Below, piece by piece: positions 43,713-52,178 of a stretch of DNA of 64,000 nucleotides. The notes below the pieces were generated by a model. The model was given only the letters and a program-made list of their open reading frames with translations. It was not told where the DNA came from and did not search any database. Source of the stretch: Granulicella rosea (GTDB lineage: Bacteria > Acidobacteriota > Terriglobia > Terriglobales > Acidobacteriaceae); NCBI RefSeq assembly GCF_900188085.1, contig NZ_FZOU01000002.1:62001-126000 (forward strand). Reading direction: 5' to 3'. Position 1 is the first letter of the stretch. Each line of letters opens with the position of its first letter. The position numbers and the translations under genes are program-made.

Positions 43713-45533
43713 TCAATGCGCAGTGCTCGGCCGACTCCGCTCGCTCTCCAACGATTCCGTTCGAGCCTGTTCCACCGCCAGGTAAAACGCGGCGGCCGAA
43801 GCCTCGATCTCGCGCGTCAACCTGCGAGTCCGCGCCAGTTCGCGCAGTCGCGCCCGCCCGAAGTCGAAGTAGGACGCAGCTCCCATGGTCTGCATGTTGC
43901 CGAGGTCGGCGGAGACGCCCGCGCGCCAGCCGGCCAGCGACTCCGGCCGCACGCCCTCAAGCGAAGCTGCCTGACCGCGCAGCCGTTCCGTGGCCGCCTG
44001 CGTGCGAGCGAGGATCTGACGCAGCACGTCGGAGCTTCGTGTCGGCCAGAGCTGGTCGAAGACAAACCACATCACCACGATGCCCAGCGCCACGCCGATG
44101 ACGCGATCGCGCGCCGGCGCAATCTGTGTCGCCGCGCTGAAGCCCTGCAGCGCCGTGATAAAGAAGCCGAAGCCGATCTGAATGCCTGTATAGCCCGCAT
44201 GCGGACTGCGCATCACCCATGCCGCCAGGAGCGTCACCGCAGCCACCACCAGAGCCAGCGTCGCGATCGAATCCATGTTGGGAAAGAGGAACGACTCCGT
44301 GGCGATAGCGATCGCCCCGCCGATCGCCGCGCCCGTCAGCCGATAGAGCTGCTTCTGTTTCATCGCCCCCGTCGAGCTCAACCCCGTGAACAACACCGTC
44401 ACGACGCAGGTGATGATGCCGGGCCATGCAATCGCGTTGTAGATCAGGTAGCAGACCATCGCCGACAACGTCAGCTTCAACGAGTAGTAGAGCGCCTGCG
44501 GCGCGGTGAACGCATCCTGAAGAAAGAAGCTGCTCGATGGTTGCCCCTGCCAGTGTCCATCGTCCACCATGCTCGCAGGCAAGGCCGTGGTGACTGCATA
44601 CTGCCGCAGCGCGCCTTGGATCTCGCGCAGACGAGTCGAGGCGCTTGCGGGCAGGGTCGTCAAGGCCTCGTGAGGAGTGGACGCACAGGCCGCCGCGATC
44701 GCCGCCAGAGCCTCGCGCTCGCTCTCCGTCGGCACGGCCTTGCGATACCCCACCAGCGCGCTCTGTTCGAGCACACGCGTCAGCAGGCCGATGCGAAAGC
44801 GCAGCCCAGCGGGGGTGTTGCCCTGCAGCTCCTCGTAGAGCTGGTTCATCCGCAGATCGCCCGCATGCGCATACTGCACGATGCGCGCATGCAGTGACTT
44901 CAACAGGGTGAGATCGTGGACCGGCTCGGCCATCGCCGTATAGAAGTCATGCAGCAGCCGCAGTCGCTTGCTCAGTTGCTCCGAGAGCTCTTCCGCCGGA
45001 TGCCTGCTCGCGAAGACATACTCCATCGCGACTGAAACGCCCAGCACCAGCGCCAGCGAAGCTACATTCTGCAGCGATGCATTGACCACTGCGGTTGGCG
45101 AACGATGCGTATCCCACAGCGATAGATCGAGGAAGCCATAGAAGCCGAAGATCGTGAAGAACAGCGGATAACGCGTGGCCGCCATGCCGAACGCGGCGCA
45201 GAAGACGCCGATGGCGACGCCGAGGAAGCGCGCGACCTCGACCCCGTCGGTGAACTGCACCCACACCAGCGCGAGGCCCAGCGCGACCACCGCGCCACCC
45301 AGCAGTTGCAGCGCACTGCGCAGCGTCAGACCAGGATGTTCGCGCTGCAACAAAAAGATCAACGCCAGCGCGAGCGAGATGCCGTTGACCCGCAGCGTCT
45401 CCGCCAGCACCAGCGCGACGACGATGCTCAACGTATCGCGCAGGCTTCCGGCAAGCCGCCCGGGAAAGGGTGCAAGCTCGCCCCAGAGTGCATCGCCAAG
45501 AGTCTTGCGCGGTGCGCGTTCAGTCGCCATCAT
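43713..45533 (-). CDS. FUSC-family (MdtO/AaeB-like) efflux membrane protein
   Basis: The 606-residue protein has two sets of about five to six helices separated by a large cytoplasmic region, as in fusaric-acid-resistance (FUSC) proteins: the first set lies at about 30-175, the second at about 345-470 (ending around GIVMWFVFDQLWP). The C-terminal 130 residues are soluble and helical. In E. coli the mdtO/aaeB genes encode such inner-membrane parts of aromatic-acid or drug exporters. It is the last gene of the efflux operon, seven bases downstream of the HlyD-like gene. Substrates are probably aromatic acids or phenolics, but this is inference. Confidence 0.85.
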   Translation of the reverse strand: MMATERAPRKTLGDALWGELAPFPGRLAGSLRDTLSIVVALVLAETLRVNGISLALALIFLLQREHPGLTLRSALQLLGGAVVALGLALVWVQFTDGVEVARFLGVAIGVFCAAFGMAATRYPLFFTIFGFYGFLDLSLWDTHRSPTAVVNASLQNVASLALVLGVSVAMEYVFASRHPAEELSEQLSKRLRLLHDFYTAMAEPVHDLTLLKSLHARIVQYAHAGDLRMNQLYEELQGNTPAGLRFRIGLLTRVLEQSALVGYRKAVPTESEREALAAIAAACASTPHEALTTLPASASTRLREIQGALRQYAVTTALPASMVDDGHWQGQPSSSFFLQDAFTAPQALYYSLKLTLSAMVCYLIYNAIAWPGIITCVVTVLFTGLSSTGAMKQKQLYRLTGAAIGGAIAIATESFLFPNMDSIATLALVVAAVTLLAAWVMRSPHAGYTGIQIGFGFFITALQGFSAATQIAPARDRVIGVALGIVVMWFVFDQLWPTRSSDVLRQILARTQAATERLRGQAASLEGVRPESLAGWRAGVSADLGNMQTMGAASYFDFGRARLRELARTRRLTREIEASAAAFYLAVEQARTESLESERSRPSTAH

Positions 45534-45539
45534 GCGCTC

Positions 45540-46739
45540 CTAGCGGACCACCGTGATGGCTGTCGCTCCAATGCGAAATGCCTCGGGATCGGGATCGAGC
45601 ACGCGGATGCGAACCGGGAAGCGCGCCGAAAGATGCACCCAGTTCAACGTGCGATCCACCGCCGGCAGACCACCCGCAACCGCGCCATCTTCAGGAAAGA
45701 CGCCGCGTCCCACGCTATCCACTACACCGTTGTAACGGCGGCCGGGATGCTCCATCAGGTACACCTGCACATGCATGCCCGGCCGTATGCTCTTCAGCTT
45801 GGACTCGCGATAGTTTGCCAGCACCCACCAGTTGCTCGTATCGATCAACGTGAACAACGGCGTGCCCACATGCGCATACGCGCCCTGCGAGATGTTCATG
45901 TTGGTCACGTATCCATCGAACGGCGCACGCACCGAACACCACTCCAGATCGAGCGCCGCCTGCTCCACCTTGGCCGCCTTGCCGGGCCTCGCCGCTTCGA
46001 GCGTCTCAAGCGTATCCACCGTATGCTGCGCCTCGCCCAGCTTCGACTGCGAGGCCGTGAAGCCCGCGCTCGCGGATTGCTTCGCAGCCAGCGCCATCGA
46101 CACCTGCGCCTGCGCCTGCAACAGTTGCGACGCGGCCTGATGCGAAGCCTCCTGCGCCACACGCACCGAGGTTTGCGCCTGGTCGATCTGCTGCGTTGTC
46201 ACGTAGTGCTTTACAAGCAGCGGCGCCAGGCGATCGTAGTCGTTCTGCGCGAAGTGCAGTTGCGCATCGGCCGAGACCTGCGCCGCACGCGCACGCTCCT
46301 CCGCGGCCTGCGCCGCAAGATATGCGCCCTGCGAGGCGCTGATGCTGCTCTGCGAGCCTGTCACTCCGGCGCGTGCCGCTCCCACCGCGCTCTGCTGTGC
46401 GGCGATGCGCCGGCGCTCATCTTCGATCTGACCTTCAAGCGTTGCCTGCTCAGCCTTGGCCTGGGCCAGCGCATGCTCGAACGGACGCGGATCGATCTGG
46501 AAGAGCAGGTCGCCCTTATGCACCACCTGGTCGTCCTTCACAAGTAGCTGCGTCAGCCGACCCTGTACCTCTGGCGCGAAGGCGATCGCGTTGGCCCGCA
46601 CCGTGGCGTCGTCCGTGCGCGGATGCCGGTCGACCTGCAGCGCCGAGACCGTTAGCGCGACAGCCGCCAGCGCGATCACGCCATAGCCGAAGATGCGTCC
46701 CCTGTTGCGTTGTTCGTTCATCGATGTTGTGTTCGTCAT
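45540..46739 (-). CDS. HlyD/EmrA-family membrane-fusion protein
   Basis: The 399-residue protein has one N-terminal helix (about 12-32), a biotinyl-lipoyl-like strand set split by a long alpha-helical hairpin (Ala/Gln-rich, about 95-230; e.g. AKAEQATLEGQIEDERRRIAA), and a beta-barrel with the fold-typical DLEWCSVRAPFDGYVTNM and SNWWVLANYRESKLKSI. It bridges the inner-membrane FUSC part and the TolC-like outer channel. I chose ATG 46739; the frame continues six codons upstream from a TTG that overlaps the ytcA-like stop. It is the MdtN-like part of the operon. Confidence 0.9.
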   Translation of the reverse strand: MTNTTSMNEQRNRGRIFGYGVIALAAVALTVSALQVDRHPRTDDATVRANAIAFAPEVQGRLTQLLVKDDQVVHKGDLLFQIDPRPFEHALAQAKAEQATLEGQIEDERRRIAAQQSAVGAARAGVTGSQSSISASQGAYLAAQAAEERARAAQVSADAQLHFAQNDYDRLAPLLVKHYVTTQQIDQAQTSVRVAQEASHQAASQLLQAQAQVSMALAAKQSASAGFTASQSKLGEAQHTVDTLETLEAARPGKAAKVEQAALDLEWCSVRAPFDGYVTNMNISQGAYAHVGTPLFTLIDTSNWWVLANYRESKLKSIRPGMHVQVYLMEHPGRRYNGVVDSVGRGVFPEDGAVAGGLPAVDRTLNWVHLSARFPVRIRVLDPDPEAFRIGATAITVVR

Positions 46740-46749
46740 GGAGGTCGTC

Positions 46750-47010
46750 CTATGCAAAGATGCAGAGCCAGAGAAGACACGTAAACAGCACTACCATGGC
46801 CGGATAGACAGCCGCCGGGTGGCCGATAGAAAGATGCGCGCGGCGCGAACGCAGCACCGCATGCACAACGCCCGCAAGCGCGACCGCCGCGACCAGGCAC
46901 ACCATCCAGCCGGGAAAGTAAGAGCCGACGATCTCCACATTCGGGTTGCGATTGCAACCCGTCATCGGAGCGGCGGAGAGAAGCAGCAGGGAAGAGGTAC
47001 GTGCGTTCAT
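46750..47010 (-). CDS. YtcA-like small lipoprotein/membrane protein
   Basis: The 86-residue protein has a lipobox (LLLLSAAPMTGCN), so the mature N-terminus is Cys17, and two helices (about 33-50 and 66-84) around a short loop rich in R and H. It matches E. coli YtcA, which lies in the ytcA-mdtNOP efflux operon. The ATG overlaps the stop of the TolC-like gene (ATGA). It probably assists assembly of the exporter; no mechanism is known to me. Confidence 0.8.
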   Translation of the reverse strand: MNARTSSLLLLSAAPMTGCNRNPNVEIVGSYFPGWMVCLVAAVALAGVVHAVLRSRRAHLSIGHPAAVYPAMVVLFTCLLWLCIFA

Positions 47011-48470
47011 GGGGTTACTCCGGGCAGCGTGTCGTTGCTCAGCAGGCTTCCAGTGGCATAGGTCAGCGTGATCGCGCTCTGCAGATACTGCGCCTTCGAC
47101 TGCACCGCGGCGAGCCTTGCCTGCGCAAGCTGGCGCTCCGCCTGCACCACATCGACCAGCGAGCGTACTCCATACTTGTATGCATCGAGCGACGAGTCGT
47201 ACGAGGTCTCGGACGCTTTCAGAAAGCTGTCCGCCGAGCGTTCCTGCTCGATCGCCGTACGGTAGTCGACGTAGGCCTGCCACACTTCGCGCGTCACCGC
47301 GTCCTGCGCCGCTCGCTGCTCCTCGCCCGCGGTCTTCTCTTCGGCCATCGCCGCGCCGACCTCATGCTTGCGCGCGCCGTTGAAGAGCTCCCAGCGCAGC
47401 TTCGCCTCGACCGACCAAGTCGACACGCTCGCATGGCCCAGCAAGCCGTAGTCGGCGGTGGGCCACAGCGCGGTCTGCCCGCCCGTGGCGCCCAGCGTCA
47501 GGCTCGGCAGATACGCCGCCTGCGCCTTGCGGGCCGCATCCCTGGCATGCCGCAGATCCTGTGCGCGAGCCAGCAGATCGGGCCGCGTCTTCCACGCACT
47601 ATGGACCAGCTCTTCGACATGCATCTCCGTCTCATCGACCGGCGCCCCCTGGGCCTGCGAAGCGACCTGAATCTCCGTGGTGGGCTCGATGCCGATGGTC
47701 TCCGTCAGCGCCAGCTTCGACTTCTGCACGGCGCCCTCGGCGGAGGAGAGTTCGAACCGCGCCTGCGCCGCGCCGGCCTGTGCATTCTGCACATCGGGCA
47801 ACGTCGCGCGTCCGTTGTCGTACTGCGACTGCGCGTTTTCGAGCAGCGTCTCCGCGGTCTGCAGAATCGTCTTCGCTGCCTCCAGCCTGCCGGCGTCAAG
47901 CTGCGTGCGATAAAACTGCACCGCGGTCGTATACGCGATACGCTGGTTCGTTCTGCTCAGTTGCAAGGCCGACCCGATCGCGAGGGCCTTGCCCGCATCC
48001 ACACGCGCCCCGCGAGAGAAGTCCACGACCGAGTACTCGAGTTGCAACTGGATAGCCGCGGTGGGCTCTTCCACTGTCACATATCCGCGCGGCGCAATCG
48101 GCTTCGGGAAGGGCACGATCGCGCGCAGATCGCTGCCCTGCGCCTCGAAGCTCAGCACGGGAAGGTAGAGCGCGCGAGCCACGCCGGCCTCTTCCATCGC
48201 GCGCTTCGCATGCGCCCACGCAATCCGTCCCTCGGGACTCGCCATCTCCGCGATGTCGATCAACTCGGGCAGCGTGTACACCTTGTCCGCAGCCAGCACA
48301 GGCAAGGCGCGTGCGTGTGGAGCGCTCGCAAGGCAATGAGTCACATCGCGCGTGGTGACCGCCTGCCCGCAAGCGTCATGCGTCTGCGCGCGGGACGACG
48401 CCGCAAGCGAACATCCCGCCGCGAGCAGGGAACCAAGGAAAGCGCGTCTTCGAGAGTTTGTCGTCTTCAT
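47007..48470 (-). CDS. TolC-family outer-membrane efflux channel lipoprotein
   Basis: The 487-residue protein starts at ATG 48470 and carries a twin-arginine-like lead (SRRRAFLGSLLAAGCSLAA), with a lipobox-like LAAGC as in OprM/NodT outer-membrane factors. Two halves of long amphipathic helices and short beta strands follow (e.g. DVQNAQAGAAQARFELSSAEG and DVVQAERQLAQARLAAVQSKAQ), which form the trimeric channel. It is the first gene of the operon and lies next to its operator, 60 bp from the divergent TetR-type gene. It is the MdtP-like part of the tripartite exporter. Alternative starts further upstream overlap the operator and are unlikely. Confidence 0.88.
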   Translation of the reverse strand: MKTTNSRRRAFLGSLLAAGCSLAASSRAQTHDACGQAVTTRDVTHCLASAPHARALPVLAADKVYTLPELIDIAEMASPEGRIAWAHAKRAMEEAGVARALYLPVLSFEAQGSDLRAIVPFPKPIAPRGYVTVEEPTAAIQLQLEYSVVDFSRGARVDAGKALAIGSALQLSRTNQRIAYTTAVQFYRTQLDAGRLEAAKTILQTAETLLENAQSQYDNGRATLPDVQNAQAGAAQARFELSSAEGAVQKSKLALTETIGIEPTTEIQVASQAQGAPVDETEMHVEELVHSAWKTRPDLLARAQDLRHARDAARKAQAAYLPSLTLGATGGQTALWPTADYGLLGHASVSTWSVEAKLRWELFNGARKHEVGAAMAEEKTAGEEQRAAQDAVTREVWQAYVDYRTAIEQERSADSFLKASETSYDSSLDAYKYGVRSLVDVVQAERQLAQARLAAVQSKAQYLQSAITLTYATGSLLSNDTLPGVTP

Positions 48471-48521
48471 GTATACGCCGTAAACAGAATTGAGTATACA
48501 CCGTAAGCGTACGGCGTATAC
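48471..48521. promoter_or_regulatory. Palindromic TetR-type operator in the divergent promoter
   Basis: GTATACACCGTA (48494-48505) and TACGGCGTATAC (48510-48521) form a 28-bp palindrome with one mismatch and a 4-base centre. A further half-site GTATACGCCGTA at 48471-48482 is an exact inverse of the right arm. The sites occupy the space between the TolC-like start (48470) and the TetR start (48530), so the repressor should block both genes. Confidence 0.8.
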
Positions 48522-48529
48522 TGAAAAAT

Positions 48530-49135
48530 GTGAAGACCGTGCGGAAGACCTCAACCGGACCCGATAAAGCCGACTCTCTCCGCGACCGCATCGTGCAGGC
48601 CGCGGCAAAGCTGTTCTCCGAAGGCGGCTACGACAGCCTCTCGATGCGCCGCGTCGCGCAGGAGGCCGAGTGCTCTCAGATGGCCATGTATCGCTACTTC
48701 GCGAACAAGGAAGCCTTGATCCAGCACATCTGCAACGAGCTCTACGCGCGCTTCGCCAAGCGGATGAACGCCGAGATCGACGCCGAGCAGCAGCCGTGGG
48801 ACAAGATGCGGCGATTCCTCGCGGCGGTCGTCCGCTTCGCCGTTGCCTATCCCGATCACTATGCGCTCATCTTCCTTGTGCGCCATGCCGATCAGGCCGT
48901 CGTCACCGAGCGAGAGAAGCTGGGCCGGGAGTTCATCTCGGGCCTGCGCGAGCTGGTGCGTCAGCTTATGCCCCCAAAGACCCCCGACGACGCCGTCGAC
49001 GAGGTGCTGCGGCGCATGCTCTCCTGCCTGCACGGCACAGCCGCCCTGCTCATCGCGCACCCCAAGGCTTACGGTCTTAACCGCCAGCGAGCCGTCGAAG
49101 ATGTCGAGGCGGTCCTGCTTCGTCTCATCGGTTAG
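48530..49135 (+). CDS. TetR-family repressor of the divergent efflux operon
   Basis: The 201-residue protein starts at GTG 48530. Residues about 12-60 are the TetR helix-turn-helix (LRDRIVQAAAKLFSEGGYDS, then AECSQMAMYRYFANKEALIQ). The rest is the helical ligand domain with a C-terminal TetR-like segment. It sits directly beside the palindrome at 48471-48521 and divergent from the exporter genes, the classical layout for a ligand-relieved repressor. The inducer is probably a substrate of the pump. Confidence 0.9.
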   Translation: MKTVRKTSTGPDKADSLRDRIVQAAAKLFSEGGYDSLSMRRVAQEAECSQMAMYRYFANKEALIQHICNELYARFAKRMNAEIDAEQQPWDKMRRFLAAVVRFAVAYPDHYALIFLVRHADQAVVTEREKLGREFISGLRELVRQLMPPKTPDDAVDEVLRRMLSCLHGTAALLIAHPKAYGLNRQRAVEDVEAVLLRLIG

Positions 49136-49160
49136 GATCAGACGATTTCAGCGCACGTAA

Positions 49161-49209
49161 AAAGAGGCTCCGGCTCCGAGCTCTTTCGAGCCGGAACCGA
49201 AGCCTCTTT
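49161..49209. terminator. Bidirectional terminator between tetR and the alcohol dehydrogenase gene
   Basis: AAAGAGGCT (49161-49169) pairs with AGCCTCTTT (49201-49209), and CCGGCTC (49170-49176) with GAGCCGG (49188-49194). A-rich and T-rich flanks on both sides fit termination of the two convergent genes. Confidence 0.85.
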
Positions 49210-49226
49210 CCTGACGTTGAAGCTGC

Positions 49227-50234
49227 CTAGTTGGCGAGCACCGCGCGATACCGCACCTGGTTCTTCTTCACCTTCGCAACCGCTTCATTGGCCTTCGCCA
49301 TGGGGAAGCGCTCGGTGATCGCCTTGATGCCGTGCCGCGCCGCGACGTCCAGCATCTCGTGGAGATCCGAAGGGCTGCCCGTCGGGCTGCCGGAGAGCGA
49401 CTTCTGCCCGCCGATCAGCGCAAAGGCGTGAATCTGGATCGGGGATGGCGCCACGCCGACGACGCAGAAGGCGCCCTTCGGCCGCAGCGCAGCCATATAG
49501 CCCGCCCAGTCCTGGTCCGCGCTCACGGTGCTCAGCAGAAAGTCGAAGCTGCCCGCGACCTTCTTCAGCGCGCCCGTATCGCGTGTGTTGACGAAGTGGT
49601 GCGCGCCCATCGAACGAGCCTCCGCCTCCTTCTCCTTCGAGGTGGAGAACGCAGTCACCTCCGCGCCGAAGGCCTTGGCGAACTGCAGTCCCATGTGTCC
49701 CAGGCCGCCGATGCCGATCACGCCCACGCGCGACGACGGACGCACGCCGTGGTTGCGCAGCGGGCTATAGACGGTGATGCCGCCGCACAGCAACGGAGCA
49801 ACGTTCTCGCTCTCGAGCGACTCCGGCACGGGAATGGCGAAGCGCCAGTTCACGCGCACTGCATCCGCGTAGCCGCCGTTCCGGCCGACGCAGGTCGGCT
49901 GCGACTTCGCGCACAGGTGTTCGTTGCCCGACCGGCACCACTCGCAGATGCCGCAGCTATCCGCCTGCCAGCCGATCCCCACACGTTCGCCCACCTTGCG
50001 ATCGATCACCGCGGACCCCACCGCCGTAACCGTGCCCACGATCTCATGACCGGGAATGAAGGGGTATTTGCTCAGGCCCCAGTCATTGTCGATCAGGTGA
50101 ACGTCGGAGTGACAGACGCCGCAGTGTGAGATCTTGACCTCAATATCGTTTGCCTTCAGCTCACCGGCGTCATACTTATACGGCAGAAGATGCGCACCAG
50201 CCGCATGTGCAGCCAGACCATGAATGTCGTTCAT
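49227..50234 (-). CDS. Zinc-dependent alcohol dehydrogenase (cinnamyl/YahK type)
   Basis: The 335-residue medium-chain dehydrogenase reduces aldehydes or oxidises alcohols with NAD(P). Catalytic zinc ligands are C39 (CGVCHSDVH) and H61 (GHEIVG); structural zinc cysteines lie in CGICEWCRSGNEHLC. The nucleotide-binding motif is GIGGLGHMG. The layout matches YahK/AdhC-like aldehyde reductases. It has its own promoter region and a bidirectional terminator at its 3' side. A role in removing reactive aldehydes is likely by family but not shown by context. Confidence 0.92.
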   Translation of the reverse strand: MNDIHGLAAHAAGAHLLPYKYDAGELKANDIEVKISHCGVCHSDVHLIDNDWGLSKYPFIPGHEIVGTVTAVGSAVIDRKVGERVGIGWQADSCGICEWCRSGNEHLCAKSQPTCVGRNGGYADAVRVNWRFAIPVPESLESENVAPLLCGGITVYSPLRNHGVRPSSRVGVIGIGGLGHMGLQFAKAFGAEVTAFSTSKEKEAEARSMGAHHFVNTRDTGALKKVAGSFDFLLSTVSADQDWAGYMAALRPKGAFCVVGVAPSPIQIHAFALIGGQKSLSGSPTGSPSDLHEMLDVAARHGIKAITERFPMAKANEAVAKVKKNQVRYRAVLAN

Positions 50235-50353
50235 CTCGTTTACTATCCTTCCACGCGCGCGACGTTCTCATTGATGGCGCGGACTACTTGATGCTACAAC
50301 ACCCGGCTTCCACAGCATGCAATTTCCTGCACCGGTTTGGGAGGGAGTTGTGT

Positions 50354-52108
50354 TTACCGAATCGTCAACATCAAAATCTGCGTTCCCGTGACAGCGTAGT
50401 CTACCCCAGCCGACCCCGCCGCCACCACCGTCTCGCCCGTCAACTGCATCTCGTGGGTCTGTTTCAGCGGCTCCAGCACGTTCGCCATCGAGATCGGCAG
50501 CCCAGGTAGCGCGCCGGACTCCAGCACCGCCTGCGCCGCGTGGTCGAGCAGCGTGCAGAAGACGCGGTCGCCCGGATGAAGCTGGTTCAACTGCGCGATC
50601 GTATCCGCCAGACCGGCTGGGTGCGCGCCCGAAGGCTGGGTCAGCCGGTCGAGCGTCCCGCCATCGCTGACCAGAATCCGGATCTGCCCGGCGCTCAGAT
50701 CCGACGGCAGCTTCACCGGGATGCGGACGACCATCGGCTTCGACTGGTAGGGCCGCACCGTAGCCTCCACCTCGACCGTATCGCCGGCACGGGCCTCGGT
50801 CTGACTCAGCCGGGCCGATTCGATCACCGCCGTCCGCCGCTCCGGAATCGCCTCCACTTTCAGGTGGAGACCGGTGACCACGGGCTGCTCCAGCGCATTT
50901 CCGTAGACCCGGCTGAAACGCTCGTTGATATAGAGCGCGGCGGCTACGGCGCCGGGGTTGAAATCGCTCGGCGCCATCACGCCTTCCAGCCGCACGGGTG
51001 CGAAGCCCTGCGTGGTCAGCTCGCCGGTCATGCGGTAGCTGTTTTCGGCGGCGGAATCGTTCGTCCCCTGCAGCGCCTGGTAGACGCTCACCAGCATCGC
51101 GTTCGGCGTCAGTTGCCGGTTGTCGAGCACCTCGAACCGGTAGGTGTGCGGCTTCTTGCCTGGCGCCAGCACCTCGACCGAGGCGGGAATCATCCGCGCC
51201 GTGCGGTCGAACCGCCCGAGGATCGCCGAGGCGCGATCTTCGGTAAAGCTGCCCACGGTCTCGGTCGTGTTGACGATCTTGAAGGCGTTCAGTGGGCTAG
51301 GCAGAGTCGCGACGACATTTGCCTTGGTCATCGGCAGCGAAAGCGATCCGTACTGCGTAATCGGGTGTCCGCAGGCCATCAACTGCTTCGCGTCCAGATA
51401 CGTGACGGTGCAGGTGCCGGCCATCGAGAGGTCGCCGCGCACCAGGATCGCGCTGACCGCGCTGCCCGGCACGATCGGTTCCGGCTGCTTTGCCTCCGGG
51501 TCCGCGCCGCCGAGGCCCGCGACCGGCGTCAGACCCATCGCACGGAATCGGTCGCCGAAGCGCTCCACTGTCTCCTGGCTGAAGCCGTTGAAGACCAGCG
51601 GCGTCTCGATCGGCTTCACCTCTGGCTGGCCCTCGCCCGCGGCCCTGGGCGAGCCGCCCTGCTGCTGGTGATCCCGCACCTCCAGCATCGCCTCGATCGG
51701 CGTGATCCCGGCGATGGGTTCCTTGCTGAACTGGCCGATGCGGTAGCTGAGCGCGCCCACCAGCCTGCCGTCGATGTAGACCGGGCTGCCGCTCATGCCG
51801 GCGACGACCCCGGTGTACTCCGCCTTGGTCCCATGCAGCCGCGCCAGGATCATGTCCTGTCCCGGCCCGATGGCATTCTTCAGCACGCCGAGGATCTCGA
51901 CCCCCATCGGCTCCGGCTCGACGCCCTCGAAGACGGTGTAGGCCACGCCCTGCAGCCCGCGGTGCACCTCCGCGAGAGGGAAGAAGATCGTCTCGCGCGG
52001 CGGCTTCGGCGGCAACGCCGGCATCTGACCGAAAGCGGTTGCAGCGGTGATCGAGAGCAGGGGAAGGCACGCGCCAAGCCGCGCCAGAATCTTTCGCGAA
52101 GTCTTCAC
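50354..52108 (-). CDS. SpoIVB-S55-peptidase-like secreted protein
   Basis: The 584-residue product starts at GTG 52108 and has a signal peptide (LPLLSITAATAFGQ). Near residue 95-115 lies the S55 serine motif GVVAGMSGSPVYIDG, as in SpoIVB-type peptidases, followed by GALSYRIG and later LMACGHPITQYG. A long beta-rich C-terminal part follows. The organism has no sporulation genes in view, so this is the acidobacterial paralogue group of unknown role, probably periplasmic proteolysis. It diverges from the VWFA gene with only 70 bp between starts, so both promoters share this space. Whether a catalytic histidine is intact could not be decided. Confidence 0.8.
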   Translation of the reverse strand: MKTSRKILARLGACLPLLSITAATAFGQMPALPPKPPRETIFFPLAEVHRGLQGVAYTVFEGVEPEPMGVEILGVLKNAIGPGQDMILARLHGTKAEYTGVVAGMSGSPVYIDGRLVGALSYRIGQFSKEPIAGITPIEAMLEVRDHQQQGGSPRAAGEGQPEVKPIETPLVFNGFSQETVERFGDRFRAMGLTPVAGLGGADPEAKQPEPIVPGSAVSAILVRGDLSMAGTCTVTYLDAKQLMACGHPITQYGSLSLPMTKANVVATLPSPLNAFKIVNTTETVGSFTEDRASAILGRFDRTARMIPASVEVLAPGKKPHTYRFEVLDNRQLTPNAMLVSVYQALQGTNDSAAENSYRMTGELTTQGFAPVRLEGVMAPSDFNPGAVAAALYINERFSRVYGNALEQPVVTGLHLKVEAIPERRTAVIESARLSQTEARAGDTVEVEATVRPYQSKPMVVRIPVKLPSDLSAGQIRILVSDGGTLDRLTQPSGAHPAGLADTIAQLNQLHPGDRVFCTLLDHAAQAVLESGALPGLPISMANVLEPLKQTHEMQLTGETVVAAGSAGVDYAVTGTQILMLTIR

Positions 52109-52178
52109 GTCTATCAGAGTAGAGACCCCGAACGATCTAAGCAAAGTCTGGCCAGGACGGAGTACAGTTTTGATACCG

